Shown: piece by piece, positions 35,466 through 43,895 of the stretch | Numbering within the stretch: position 1 is the stretch's first letter | How the letters are laid out: every line of letters begins with the position of its first letter | Assembly (NCBI GenBank): GCA_029782145.1 | Contig: JAKOVH010000016.1 | Coordinates: forward strand, 434,001-498,000 | DNA from: Actinomycetes bacterium | GTDB lineage: Bacteria > Actinomycetota > Acidimicrobiia > Acidimicrobiales > Acidimicrobilacustridaceae | Length of the DNA stretch: 64,000 nucleotides | Reading direction: 5' to 3' | Translations under genes and position numbers: made by a program | The notes under the pieces: model-generated | The model's database searches: none | What the model saw: the letters and a program-made list of their open reading frames with translations, nothing else | What the model was told of the DNA's origin: nothing

Positions 35466-35923
35466 TGGCCGACCTCGACCTGCAGCAGCTGGCCGATCGG
35501 TTGGCGATCCGCGACCTGGTCGACGGCTACGCCCGCGCCGTCGACCAGCCCGACGGGCAGGCGGCGGCAGCGCTGTTCACGCCTGACGGCGTGCTGCGCA
35601 TCTTCGAGCGGGGCACGCCCGCGCCGGTGCGCGAGCGCGAGGGGCGCGAGCAGATCGCCAGCGCCATGGAGGGCCTGCGCCGCTACGACACCACCCTGCA
35701 CGTGGTGGCCAACCACTACGCCGACATCGACGGCGACACGGCCACGGGTGAGACCTACTGCCTGGCCCACCACGTCCGCGACGTCGAGGGCCAGGGCGAC
35801 ATGGACTTCGTCATGGCCATCCGCTACCTCGACCGCTTCCGCCGCACCGACGAGGGCTGGCGCATCGAGCGGCGCGAGCTGCAGGTCGAGTTCACCGAGG
35901 ACCGCCCCGTCACCGGCCCCTGA
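35465..35923 (+). CDS. SnoaL-like / nuclear transport factor 2-fold protein
   Basis: 152 residues with the NTF2-fold pattern of SnoaL_4 proteins: LADRLAIRDLVDGYARAVDQPD at the N-terminus, AALFTPDGVLRI, and the closing strand LDRFRRTDEGWRIERRELQVEF. Members include small hydratases, isomerases and subunits of aromatic dioxygenases. Coupled to the SDR by a one-base overlap; probably acts in the same reaction sequence. Confidence 0.88.
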   Translation: MADLDLQQLADRLAIRDLVDGYARAVDQPDGQAAAALFTPDGVLRIFERGTPAPVREREGREQIASAMEGLRRYDTTLHVVANHYADIDGDTATGETYCLAHHVRDVEGQGDMDFVMAIRYLDRFRRTDEGWRIERRELQVEFTEDRPVTGP

Positions 35924-35950
35924 GCCACGCCGCCCGGCGAGCGAGAGGGC

Positions 35951-36448
35951 TCAGTGGCGCTTCACCCCGCCGTACTTCATGCGGGTGTCGTGCATCGACG
36001 CCGGGCGGGCGTCGTCGTCGTTGATGGCGGCGTCGACCACCTCGCCCACGAAGAGGGTGTGGCTGCCCAGGTCGAGCTCGTGGCGGACCTCGCAGTCGAC
36101 CCAGGCGATGGCCTCCTCGAACACCGGGGCACCGGTGGTGGCCGCCCGCACCGCCCGCCCGTTGAGCGTCGACCCCTCGTCGGTCGCGGGCTTGGAGAAC
36201 TTCACGAACACCTTGGTGTCGTCGGCGTCCCAGAGGTTCACGGTGAAGGAGCGGCCGGCGGTGATGAGGCGATGGGTCACGGCGGAGTTGTCCACGCCGA
36301 TCCCGACGAGCACCGGCTCCATCGACAGCTGGGTGATCCAGCTGGTGGTCATGGCGTTGCGCTCGTCGCCGGCCCTGGAGCCGACGAGGGCCAGGGCGTT
36401 CGGGATCTTCCAGGTGACCCGGTTGAGCAGCTCGTCGTCGATGGCCAT
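35951..36448 (-). CDS. Flavin reductase-like FMN-binding protein
   Basis: 165 residues of the flavin reductase-like split-barrel family: IPNALALVGSRAGDERNAMTTSWITQ, FTVNLWDAD, and LFVGEVVDAAINDDDARP. It may reduce FMN for a partner monooxygenase such as the LLM protein at 45257-46234, or act as an FMN-dependent oxidoreductase. The ATG at 36448 is preferred to 36478 because family similarity starts there. Last gene of the minus-strand group that begins at 40519. Confidence 0.88.
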   Translation of the reverse strand: MAIDDELLNRVTWKIPNALALVGSRAGDERNAMTTSWITQLSMEPVLVGIGVDNSAVTHRLITAGRSFTVNLWDADDTKVFVKFSKPATDEGSTLNGRAVRAATTGAPVFEEAIAWVDCEVRHELDLGSHTLFVGEVVDAAINDDDARPASMHDTRMKYGGVKRH

Positions 36449-36538
36449 GCCGTCGAGCCTACGGCCACCCCGTCTCACCCTTCTCGCCCGCGGAGCGCTC
36501 GCCGCGGCGTGCGTCTCGCGGGCGGTCTCCCGAGAGCG

Positions 36539-37597
36539 TCAGGCGCCCCGGAGCGTGGGGATCGACGAGGTGTCGGCGATCTGCAGGGCGAGGGCGGCGA
36601 GCTGGGCGCCGGACTCCTCGGTCCGGGAGGTGTCGGCCTCGGGCTGGGTGGCCTTCATGCGGGCCAGCGCGCCCTCGACGATGACCGCCAGCTTGAACAC
36701 GGCGAGCACCCGGTAGACGTCGATGTCGCGGATCGAGCGGCCGCTCGTGGCCTCGTAGCGGGCGAGGATGCCGTCGACGCCCGGGAACCCCGGGTTCAGC
36801 CGGTGGGGCTGCGGGCTGCGGTTGCGCCACATCAGCTCGCCGGCCTCGCCCCAGTAGACCGCCACCATGCCCACGTCGGTGAGCGGGTCGCCGAGGGTGG
36901 ACATCTCCCAGTCGAGCACGGCCACCATGCGGGTCGGGTCGTCGCGGCTCCACATGGTGTTGTTGAAGCTGTAGTCGCCGTGGACGACCGACGAGGCGGT
37001 GTGCTCGGGCACCGAGCGCTCGAGCCGGCGGGCGACCTCGTCGATCTCCGGCAGCACCCGTTGCTGGGCCGCCTCCCACTGCTTCTTCCACCGGCCGATC
37101 TGGCGCTGCAGGAAGCCCTCGGGTCGGCCCAGGTCGCCGAGACCGACCGCCTCGTAGTCGACAGCGTGCAGCCGGGCCAGCACGTCGATGAGCTCGTCGG
37201 CGGCCGCCGCGGCCTGGGCCTCGGTGAGGCCCTCGACGGCGTCGGCGTCGGCGTAGACCACACCGTCGACGAAGCGCATCAGGTAGAAGGGGGCACCGAT
37301 CACCTCGGCGTCGTCGCACATGGCCACGGTGGTGGGCACGGGGACGTCGCTGCGGCCGAGGCCCTGCTGCACCCGGTACTCGCGGCCCATGTCGTTGGCC
37401 GTCGCCAGCAGGCGGCCCATCGGTGGGCGGCGCAGCACCCAGTCGTTGGCGTCGTCGCGGACCCGGAAGGTGAGGTTCGACGCCCCGCCCGAGAGGTGGG
37501 TGACGGTGAGCCGCCCCGACGCCCCGGGGACGTTGGCCGCCACCCAGGCGCCCAGGGCCTCGACCGGGACGGCCTCGGCGATCTGCTCGGGCTTCAT
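36539..37597 (-). CDS. APH-family phosphotransferase (ACAD10/FadE36-like)
   Basis: 352 residues with a protein-kinase-like fold: LSGGASNLTFRVRDDANDWVLRRPP near residue 35, catalytic loop VVHGDYSFNNTMW and metal motif VLDWEMSTLGDPLTD. This branch of aminoglycoside phosphotransferase-like proteins occurs with acyl-CoA dehydrogenases in actinomycetes and is thought to phosphorylate hydroxyacyl groups; antibiotic resistance is not implied. Start overlaps the OYE stop by 4 bases (ATGA), so they are coupled. Confidence 0.92.
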   Translation of the reverse strand: MKPEQIAEAVPVEALGAWVAANVPGASGRLTVTHLSGGASNLTFRVRDDANDWVLRRPPMGRLLATANDMGREYRVQQGLGRSDVPVPTTVAMCDDAEVIGAPFYLMRFVDGVVYADADAVEGLTEAQAAAAADELIDVLARLHAVDYEAVGLGDLGRPEGFLQRQIGRWKKQWEAAQQRVLPEIDEVARRLERSVPEHTASSVVHGDYSFNNTMWSRDDPTRMVAVLDWEMSTLGDPLTDVGMVAVYWGEAGELMWRNRSPQPHRLNPGFPGVDGILARYEATSGRSIRDIDVYRVLAVFKLAVIVEGALARMKATQPEADTSRTEESGAQLAALALQIADTSSIPTLRGA

Positions 37598-38805
37598 GCG
37601 ACGGGGGCGCTGGCCACGATGGGATCGGGGTGGTCGACCACGCAGCGGCTCCCGCTCCAGATCGACACCATGCAGCGGTTGCAGTGGATGCAGTTGCCCT
37701 CGCTCTGGGTGCCCTCCCGCATGCGGTTGATGAGGTCGGGCTCGCGCAGGACGGCCCGGCCCATGGCGACGAACTGGAAGCCGTCGGCCATGGCCTGCTG
37801 CACGGTGGAGAGGTTGTTGACGCCGCCGAGGAAGATCAGGGGCAGGTCGACCGCGTCGCGCACCATGAGCGCCTTGGGTCGGAAGTAGGCCTCCTCGAAC
37901 GGGTACGACGGCATGAACCTGGCGCCGAGGAGCTTGAAGCCGAGCCGGCCGATCGGCGGCATGGCCTTGGCGAAGTCCTCGCGGGGCGCGTCGCCCCGGA
38001 ACAGGTAGATGGGGTTGGCCAGCGACGAGCCGCCGGTCATCTCGATGGCGTCGAGGTGGCCGTCGGCCTCGAGCATGCGGGCGAACTCGACGCTCTCGGG
38101 CACGTCGAAGCCGCCGGGGACGCCGTCGTCGAGGCTGATCTTGGCCGTGACCGCCATGTGCGCCGGCGCCGCGGCTCGCACCGCGGCCACGACCTGGCGG
38201 GGGAAGCGGGCCCGGTTCTCGAGGCTGCCGGCCCAGTCGTCCTTGCGCTTGTTGAACTTGGGGCTGAGGAACGACGAGAGCAGGTAGTTGTGGGCCAGGT
38301 GGATCTCGATGGAGTCGAACCCGGCGTCGGCCATGAGCTCGGCGCCGCGGGCGTAGTCCATCGTGACCCGCTCGATCTCGGCCTCGGTGATCGAGCGGGT
38401 GACCTTCATCGACAGCGGGTTGAACGACTTCGACGGGGCGAGCGACGGCACGCCGTTCTTGGCGGCGTTGGCCACCGGCCCGGCGTGGCCGATCTGGCCG
38501 GCGACGAGCGCGCCCTCCTCGTGCACGGTGTCGGTGAGCCGGCGCAGGCCGGGCACGGCCGACGGGCGCAGCCACATGCAGCCGTCGTCGGTGCGGCCCT
38601 CGGGGGCCACCGCCAGGTAGGCGACGGTGGTCATGCCCACGCCGCCGCGCACCGGGCGCAGGTGGTACTCGATCAGCTCGGGGGTGACGAGGCCGTCGGG
38701 GCTGACGCCCTCGAAGGTGGCGGCCTTGACGAAGCGGTTCTTCAGGGTGAGCGGGCCGAGCCGGGCGGGGGCGAAGGGATCGGGAGGCGTGAGGGGGGCG
38801 TCCAT
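37594..38805 (-). CDS. Old Yellow Enzyme-family NADH:flavin oxidoreductase with 4Fe-4S motif
   Basis: 403 residues, FMN TIM barrel: LKNRFVKAATFEGVSPDG, GQIGHAG, HLAHNYLLSSFLSPKFNKRKDDWAGS, and MGRAVLREPDLINRM. The C-terminal CIHCNRC plus a further Cys is the [4Fe-4S] site of the 2,4-dienoyl-CoA reductase/trimethylamine dehydrogenase group, but the second and third domains of those enzymes are missing. It probably reduces an activated C=C bond. 8 bases separate it from the upstream gene. Confidence 0.92.
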   Translation of the reverse strand: MDAPLTPPDPFAPARLGPLTLKNRFVKAATFEGVSPDGLVTPELIEYHLRPVRGGVGMTTVAYLAVAPEGRTDDGCMWLRPSAVPGLRRLTDTVHEEGALVAGQIGHAGPVANAAKNGVPSLAPSKSFNPLSMKVTRSITEAEIERVTMDYARGAELMADAGFDSIEIHLAHNYLLSSFLSPKFNKRKDDWAGSLENRARFPRQVVAAVRAAAPAHMAVTAKISLDDGVPGGFDVPESVEFARMLEADGHLDAIEMTGGSSLANPIYLFRGDAPREDFAKAMPPIGRLGFKLLGARFMPSYPFEEAYFRPKALMVRDAVDLPLIFLGGVNNLSTVQQAMADGFQFVAMGRAVLREPDLINRMREGTQSEGNCIHCNRCMVSIWSGSRCVVDHPDPIVASAPVA

Positions 38806-38813
38806 GGCGTGAC

Positions 38814-39635
38814 CTACCAGAGCTCGTCGACGTAGGTGTCGGTGCCCACGACGGTGCGGAAGAAGGGGGCGACGAGGTGCACGTCGGCCAGCCCCGCCTC
38901 GGCCACCGCGTCGGTGTAGGCGCGCAGGCCGGGCAGCGAGGCGGTGACGTCGCCGTCGATGAAGAAGATCTGCACCAGCCGCTCCGGGCCGCCCGCCGGG
39001 GTGCCGAGGTCCATGGGCTGGTCGGCCGCCGGCGTGGCCACGGGGGTCCACGACGACGCGATCTCGATGCTCGACCCGGCCAGCAGCTCGGGCAGCTGGC
39101 GCTGCGACAGCTCGGCGTGCACGGCCCGCGCGTCGGTGCCCTCGCGGGCGTCGAACCAGGCGACGACGATGCCGTCGTAGGCCCGGTCGAGGGCCAGCTC
39201 GACGGGCACGGGGTCGGCGTCGCGGTAGGCGGCGCCGATGTGGTCGAACAGGTTGGTGTGGGTGTGGCGACGCTCGGCGAAGCCGCGGCCGTTCTGGTAC
39301 AGCCACGCCACCTGGGTGGTGGCCCACTCGTTCCAGTCGTCGTGGTGGCCCGCCTCGATCCAGTAGATGGCGACGTAGGAGCCGGCGTCGGCGGGGTTGG
39401 CCACCGCGGTGTCGCCCTCGGGCCAGCGCAGGTCCTTCAGGCGGCGAGGGGCCACCCAGCGGCTGCCGGCCAGCTGGTAGGGGCCGATCATGCAGCCGGC
39501 GTAGAAGTGGTCGCGCTCGTACCACCGGTTGTAGGCGGCCTCGTACCCCGGGTTGGGGTCGACCATGGTGAGCAGCATGCTGCCGACCTTCACCGGGTAG
39601 TCGTCGACGCCGCCGACCTCGAGCGGATAGGCCAT
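38814..39635 (-). CDS. Hypothetical protein, possible EthD-like dimeric alpha/beta barrel
   Basis: 273 residues without signal or membrane segments. Two halves each show a beta-alpha-beta pattern (MLLTMVDPNPGYEAAYNRWYERDHFYAG near the start; LVQIFFIDGDVTASLPGLRAYTDAV near the end), suggesting a duplicated ferredoxin-like fold as in EthD/NIPSNAP-type proteins. Function unknown. The ATG at 39635 follows AAGGGGGA. It lies between TauD and OYE genes in one orientation, so it likely belongs to the same pathway. Confidence 0.75.
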   Translation of the reverse strand: MAYPLEVGGVDDYPVKVGSMLLTMVDPNPGYEAAYNRWYERDHFYAGCMIGPYQLAGSRWVAPRRLKDLRWPEGDTAVANPADAGSYVAIYWIEAGHHDDWNEWATTQVAWLYQNGRGFAERRHTHTNLFDHIGAAYRDADPVPVELALDRAYDGIVVAWFDAREGTDARAVHAELSQRQLPELLAGSSIEIASSWTPVATPAADQPMDLGTPAGGPERLVQIFFIDGDVTASLPGLRAYTDAVAEAGLADVHLVAPFFRTVVGTDTYVDELW

Positions 39636-39700
39636 GGCTGGGTCCCCCTTGCTTGTCGTGGCGGGCCTGTCGAACCTAGCGCCCCCGACGGGGGCCACGG

Positions 39701-40519
39701 TCAGCCCCCGGCGTGGCCGACCACCGACACCCGGTGCATCAGGCGGTGGCCCTCGAAGTCGTTGAGGACCATGTGCATGGTGGCCCGGTTGTCCCACACG
39801 AGCAGGTCGCCGTCGGCCCAGCGGTGCCGGTAGGTGAAGGGCTCCTTCACCGAGTGGCGGCAGAGGAACTGCAGCACGGCGTCGCTCTCGTCGGGCGGCA
39901 GGCCGGCGATGTGGCGGGTGTAGGTGGGGTTCACGAACAGGCCCTTGGCGCCCGTCTCGGGGTGGGTGCGCACCACCGGGTGCAGCGATCGGCGGTCGGC
40001 GGCGATGGCGTCGGCGTACTGCTGCGGGGTGGCGCCTCCGAAGCGGAACCGCAGCTCGGTGGTGCGGCTCAGGTCGTGCACCGCGACCAGCCCCTCGAGG
40101 TACGCCTTCATGTTGGGCGAGAGGGCGTCGTAGGCCGCCGACGTGCTGGCGAACAGGGTGTCGCCGCCGACCTCGGGCAGCACCTCGGCGTGGGTGAGGG
40201 TGCCCATGGGCGGGTGGGGCAGGAACGACTCGTCGGTGTGCCACATGCTGGCGGTGTTGCCCTGGGCCGAGTCGAGCACGCTGACCTGCTCGTAGCCCGA
40301 GCCCAGGTTGGGGAAGAAGGCGTGGACCTCGATCTCGCCGAACGCCCGGCCGAGGGCCATGTGCTGGTCGGGCGTCAGGCCCGGCGCCGGGATCACGAGG
40401 ACAGCGTGGTCGACCAGGGCCTGGTACAAGCCCTCGACCGTGCCGGCGTCGAGCCCGGCGGTGACGTCGAGCCCGTCGACCCGGGCTCCGAGGGCGCTGC
40501 CCAGCCGCGTGATCCGCAT
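39701..40519 (-). CDS. TauD/TfdA-family Fe(II)/2-oxoglutarate dioxygenase
   Basis: 272 residues, double-stranded beta-helix. Iron ligands: His and Asp in WHTDESFLPHPP and the distal His in VWDNRATMHM; the Arg for 2-oxoglutarate is in the last 30 residues (GHRLMHRVSV). Family members hydroxylate taurine, 2,4-D, alkyl sulfates and others; the substrate is not evident. The ATG at 40519 is divergent from the SDR at 40606 with an 86-base gap. Confidence 0.93.
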   Translation of the reverse strand: MRITRLGSALGARVDGLDVTAGLDAGTVEGLYQALVDHAVLVIPAPGLTPDQHMALGRAFGEIEVHAFFPNLGSGYEQVSVLDSAQGNTASMWHTDESFLPHPPMGTLTHAEVLPEVGGDTLFASTSAAYDALSPNMKAYLEGLVAVHDLSRTTELRFRFGGATPQQYADAIAADRRSLHPVVRTHPETGAKGLFVNPTYTRHIAGLPPDESDAVLQFLCRHSVKEPFTYRHRWADGDLLVWDNRATMHMVLNDFEGHRLMHRVSVVGHAGG

Positions 40520-40528
40520 CCGAGAATG

Positions 40529-40557
40529 TTGACACGGTTCAGGGCCGCTCCTAGCTT
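40529..40557 (+). promoter_or_regulatory. Strong promoter of the SDR-lipocalin-like pair
   Basis: Consensus -35 TTGACA (40529-40534), 17-base spacer, TAGCTT (40552-40557). This is the best -35/-10 pair I see in the window. Confidence 0.65.
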
Positions 40558-40565
40558 CGCCGCGG

Positions 40566-40584
40566 CCCGGCCGCAGCGGCCGGG
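40566..40584. promoter_or_regulatory. Palindrome at the predicted transcription start
   Basis: CCCGGCCGC-A-GCGGCCGGG, perfect 9-bp arms, beginning about where the transcript from 40529-40557 should start. It could be an operator or a 5' mRNA hairpin. The ribosome site AGGGGG follows. Confidence 0.4.
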
Positions 40585-40605
40585 AACGGACGCACAGGGG
40601 GAACC

Positions 40606-41421
40606 GTGGGCAACCTGTTCGACTACCAGGGCAAGCGCGTCGTCGTCACCGGCGGCGCCACCGGCATCGGGGCGGCGCTGGTCGACCTGCTCAAGGAGCT
40701 GGGCGTCGAGCACCTCACCGTGCTCGACATCAAGCGGCCCGAGGTCGACGTCGACGCCTTCGTCGAGGTGGACCTGGCCGACAAGGGCTCGCTCGACGCC
40801 GCCGTGGCCCGCATCGAGGGGCCCGTGCACACGCTGTTCTCCAACGCCGGGGTGGCCGCCCGCTCGGGCCTGCGCACCTGCATGGCCGTCAACGTGGCCG
40901 CGTCCCGGCGCCTCACCGACTCGCTGCTCGACCGCATCCCCGCCGGCGGCAGCGTGGTGTTCACGGCCTCCATGGCGGGCAACGGCTGGCCCCAGCACCT
41001 CGAGGCCATCAACGGCCTGCTCGCCATCGAGGACTGGGACGAGTTCCTCGACGCGGCCGAGGCCACCGAGGCCGCGCAGGCCGACGTGTACCCCTTCTCC
41101 AAGGCGTGCATGCAGGTCTACGTGATGCGCGCCTCGTACGAGGCCATCCGGCGGGGCGTGCGGATCAACAGCATCTGCCCGGCGCCGGTCGACACCCCGC
41201 TCATGGTCGACTTCCGTCACGACATGGGCGACAAGGTCATCGACTGGAGCGTCGACGTGCAGGGCAACGGGCGCATGGCCGTGGCCTCCGACATCGCTCC
41301 GCCGCTGGCGTTCATGGGGTCCGACGCCGCTGCGTTCATCAACGGCGTGAACCTGCTGGTCGACTCCGGCTTCACCGCGGCGATGACCACGGGCCAGGCC
41401 GACTTCAGCGCCCTGGCCTGA
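40606..41421 (+). CDS. Short-chain dehydrogenase/reductase, 3-alpha-HSD-like
   Basis: 271 residues. Cofactor motif VVTGGATGIGAALVDLLK, LDIKRP after the second strand (NAD preference likely), SNAGVA, and catalytic YPFSK near residue 162. The layout with an insertion after the active-site Ser (SMAGNGWPQHLEAINGLL) resembles bacterial 3-alpha-hydroxysteroid/carbonyl reductases. GTG start; the AGGGGG ribosome site fits. The next gene follows after 12 bases. Confidence 0.92.
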   Translation: MGNLFDYQGKRVVVTGGATGIGAALVDLLKELGVEHLTVLDIKRPEVDVDAFVEVDLADKGSLDAAVARIEGPVHTLFSNAGVAARSGLRTCMAVNVAASRRLTDSLLDRIPAGGSVVFTASMAGNGWPQHLEAINGLLAIEDWDEFLDAAEATEAAQADVYPFSKACMQVYVMRASYEAIRRGVRINSICPAPVDTPLMVDFRHDMGDKVIDWSVDVQGNGRMAVASDIAPPLAFMGSDAAAFINGVNLLVDSGFTAAMTTGQADFSALA

Positions 41422-41433
41422 CGGGGCGCCGGC

Positions 41434-42381
41434 ATGCCGGAGATGCACCCCGACGACGAGCTCCACCCGCCCACCAGCGACGACCCGGAGTGGACGGAGA
41501 CCTGCTGGTTCACCTTCACCGTGCCGGAGCGGCGGCTGTCGGGGCAGCTCTACCCGTACTTCAAGCCCAACCAGGGCGTGGCGGCCGGCGGAGCCTTCTT
41601 CTGGGACGGCCACCACGAGCGCCCCGAGACCTGCGTGTACGCCAAGCAGTTCTGGCACCTGCCGCTGCCCTCCGACGCCCGCCTGACCGACCTCGAGCTG
41701 GCCAACGGCATCCGGTACCGCTGCCTGGAGCCGCAGCGGCAGTGGGCCATCGGCTACGACGACCCCGACGGCGGCGACGAGATCCACGTCGAGCTCACCG
41801 TCACCGGTGTGGTGCCGCCCAACCTGCTCGGCACCAGCCACGTCGACCAGGCGTGCCGCTACCAGGGCACCATCGTGCTGCACGGCGAGGAGATCGCCGT
41901 CGACTCGTTCGGGTTCCGTGACCGCTCGTGGGGTCCTCGGCCCCAGTACGGCCAGGGCATCCACGGCGGTGCGAGCGTGCGGGGCGGCTACAGCTACGCC
42001 ACCGCGTCGGAGCGCGACGCCTTCCACACCATCACCATGGACTTCGGCACCGGGTGCGTCGCCATCCACGGCTACGTGCTGCGCGACGGCGAGTGGTCCA
42101 AGGTGGCGAGCGGCGGGCGCGAGGTCGTGGAGCGCGACGACGAGGGGTTCCCCGTGCGGGTGGTGGTCGACCTCGTCGACGAGCTCGGTCGGGAGACCCA
42201 CGCCGAGGGCCGGCTGCACAACTCGATCGCCTTCCTCATCAACCCCAACCTGTTCACCATCAACGGCCTGACCGAATGGACGTTCGACGGGGTCACGGCG
42301 TGGGGCGAGGACCACGACAACCACAGCTTCCCCGACGCCCGCCGGCTGTTCCGCCAGGCCCGGGGCCAGTCGCTCTGGTAG
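41434..42381 (+). CDS. Lipocalin-like protein (DUF7064/7065, CrtC/AttH-like fold)
   Basis: 315 residues, no signal peptide. Beta-rich, with WTETCWFTFTVPERRLSGQLYPY near the start, a central SFGFRDRSWGPRPQYG motif and TEWTFDGVTAWGEDHDNH near the end. This matches my memory of an actinobacterial and proteobacterial family next to SDRs and monooxygenases, related to the tocopherol cyclase/CrtC double-lipocalin fold. Role unknown, perhaps binding a hydrophobic substrate. Transcribed with the SDR upstream. Confidence 0.8.
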   Translation: MPEMHPDDELHPPTSDDPEWTETCWFTFTVPERRLSGQLYPYFKPNQGVAAGGAFFWDGHHERPETCVYAKQFWHLPLPSDARLTDLELANGIRYRCLEPQRQWAIGYDDPDGGDEIHVELTVTGVVPPNLLGTSHVDQACRYQGTIVLHGEEIAVDSFGFRDRSWGPRPQYGQGIHGGASVRGGYSYATASERDAFHTITMDFGTGCVAIHGYVLRDGEWSKVASGGREVVERDDEGFPVRVVVDLVDELGRETHAEGRLHNSIAFLINPNLFTINGLTEWTFDGVTAWGEDHDNHSFPDARRLFRQARGQSLW

Positions 42382-42394
42382 CCCGCAGCTCCCG

Positions 42395-43258
42395 TCAGCC
42401 GCGGACGCCGACGGGCTCCGGCTCGACCGGAGGGACCGTCGGCCCGGACCGGGCCGCCGCCGGCAGCAGCAGGGAGGGCGCCGGCACCCGCCCGGTGAGG
42501 CGGGCCAGCGCGGCCTGCACGGTGATCACCACGGCGAGGATGGCGCCGGCGGCGAGGCTGTCGAGCCACCAGTGGTTGGCGGTGGCCACGATCACGAGGA
42601 TCGTCAGCGCGGGGTGGGCCACGATCCACCAGCGCCACCGGCTGCGGCTCACCGTGATGACCCCGTAGGCGACGATCAGCGCCCAGGCCGCGTGCAGCGA
42701 GGGCATGGCCGACACCTGGTTGGAGATGCCCTGCCCGACTGGCCCGTACACCGACTGCCCGAAGGTGCGGGCGGCGTCGACGAAGCCGAGGTCCGGGTAC
42801 ATGCGCGGTGGGGCGACGGGCAGCCACTGGACCACCAGGCACACGGCGGTGACGGCGGCGACGGTGTTGCGCAGCGGCGGGTAGGCGCCGCGGTGGCGGA
42901 AGAAGAGCCAGACGAGGAACACGATCAGGGCCGGCACGTGCACGGTGGCGTAGAAGACGTTGGCCGCCTGCACGAGTGTGGGGTGCTGCAGGAACCACTG
43001 CTCGACGGCGGCCTCGTTGGCGATGTGCAGGGCCCGTTCGACGTCCCACACGGTGCGACCGTGCGCCATGCCCTCGGCCAGCTCGGTGGAACGGAGGCGC
43101 ATCACCACCCGCCACACCGCGTAGAGGGTGAAGACGAGCGCCGCCTCCCGCGCCGCCGCTCCGGCGACGGCGGCGCGGCCCCGTGCCGGCCGCAGCGCCA
43201 GGCCCAGTCCGGCCAGCGCGGCGGCGACCACCACCGCCGGTTGCCACCCCAACCACAT
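42395..43258 (-). CDS. PAP2/AUR1-like membrane phosphatase or inositolphosphotransferase
   Basis: 287 residues with about six membrane segments. PAP2-type motifs PSLHAAWALIVAYG (active-site His) and NHWWLDSLAAGA are present; the AUR1/inositolphosphorylceramide synthase-like branch is likely. It would act on lipid phosphates at the membrane. It converges with the lipocalin-like gene (13 bases apart) and is followed 58 bases further by the MarR gene on the same strand. Confidence 0.88.
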   Translation of the reverse strand: MWLGWQPAVVVAAALAGLGLALRPARGRAAVAGAAAREAALVFTLYAVWRVVMRLRSTELAEGMAHGRTVWDVERALHIANEAAVEQWFLQHPTLVQAANVFYATVHVPALIVFLVWLFFRHRGAYPPLRNTVAAVTAVCLVVQWLPVAPPRMYPDLGFVDAARTFGQSVYGPVGQGISNQVSAMPSLHAAWALIVAYGVITVSRSRWRWWIVAHPALTILVIVATANHWWLDSLAAGAILAVVITVQAALARLTGRVPAPSLLLPAAARSGPTVPPVEPEPVGVRG

Positions 43259-43316
43259 GGCCAGCAGTGTCCCACGTCGGCGGCGACCGGCGTCGGGGCG
43301 GGCCGTGTGCGGGGGC

Positions 43317-43775
43317 TCAGCCCGGGCGCCCGCCGCGGGAGAAGTCCTCCACCACGCGCTGCAGCAGGGTGCGCAGCAGCTCGATGTCGTGGTCGTCCCA
43401 CTCCCGGAAGGCGTGGGCGGTGATCTCGTCGGTGGCGTCCCGGAAGCGCTCGTAGACCGTGCGCCCCTTCCGGGTGAGCGACACCACCCGCCCGCGGCCG
43501 TCGCTGGGGTCGGGCTTGGTGGTGACGTAGCCCTGGGCGGTGAGGGTGCGCAGCTCCCGGCTCACGAGCGGGGCCTCCGTGTCGGCCGCCTCGGCCAGGG
43601 CGGTGGCGCGGAGGGGACCGTGCTGGTGCAGGGCGCCGAGGATGCCGGCGGCCGCGTTGGTGAGGTCGACCCCGGACACCTCGGCCCGCAGGCGGGTGGC
43701 GCCGCGGCTGCGGCCGATGCGGCCGACCCGGCGCAGGGCGACGTCGATGTCGCGGAGGTCGTCCCGGCGGCTCAC
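43317..43775 (-). CDS. MarR-family transcriptional regulator
   Basis: 152 residues. Winged helix pattern: GPLRATALAEAADTEAPLVSRELRTLTAQGYV, the wing KPDPSDGRGRVVSLTRKGR, and flanking helices. Binds DNA as a dimer, usually released by small aromatic or lipid-like ligands. The GTG at 43775 lies 8 bases after TAGGGT on the minus strand (43789-43784), a leaderless start. Divergent from the amidohydrolase, which it probably controls. Confidence 0.88.
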   Translation of the reverse strand: MSRRDDLRDIDVALRRVGRIGRSRGATRLRAEVSGVDLTNAAAGILGALHQHGPLRATALAEAADTEAPLVSRELRTLTAQGYVTTKPDPSDGRGRVVSLTRKGRTVYERFRDATDEITAHAFREWDDHDIELLRTLLQRVVEDFSRGGRPG

Positions 43776-43815
43776 GGGCCCGAACCCTAGCGAAGCGACG
43801 TGACCAAGGTCCGTG

Positions 43816-43844
43816 TTGATGTAATTGGCAATGCAAAGTAGATT
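43816..43844 (+). promoter_or_regulatory. Promoter of the amidohydrolase at 43896, with small palindrome
   Basis: TTGATG (43816-43821), 17-base spacer, TAGATT (43839-43844). The spacer contains ATTGGCAAT (43824-43832, arms ATTG/CAAT), a small palindrome in an unusually AT-rich patch, a plausible MarR binding site. Confidence 0.5.
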
Positions 43845-43895
43845 GGCTGGCGAGCAGCCGGCGCCGTGCCGGCCGGGCCGCACCGGGAGGGCTCC

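Noticed and set aside
36539..37597. Aminoglycoside resistance gene
   Set aside because: The fold is APH-like, but this branch accompanies lipid catabolism genes and carries no specific resistance signature.
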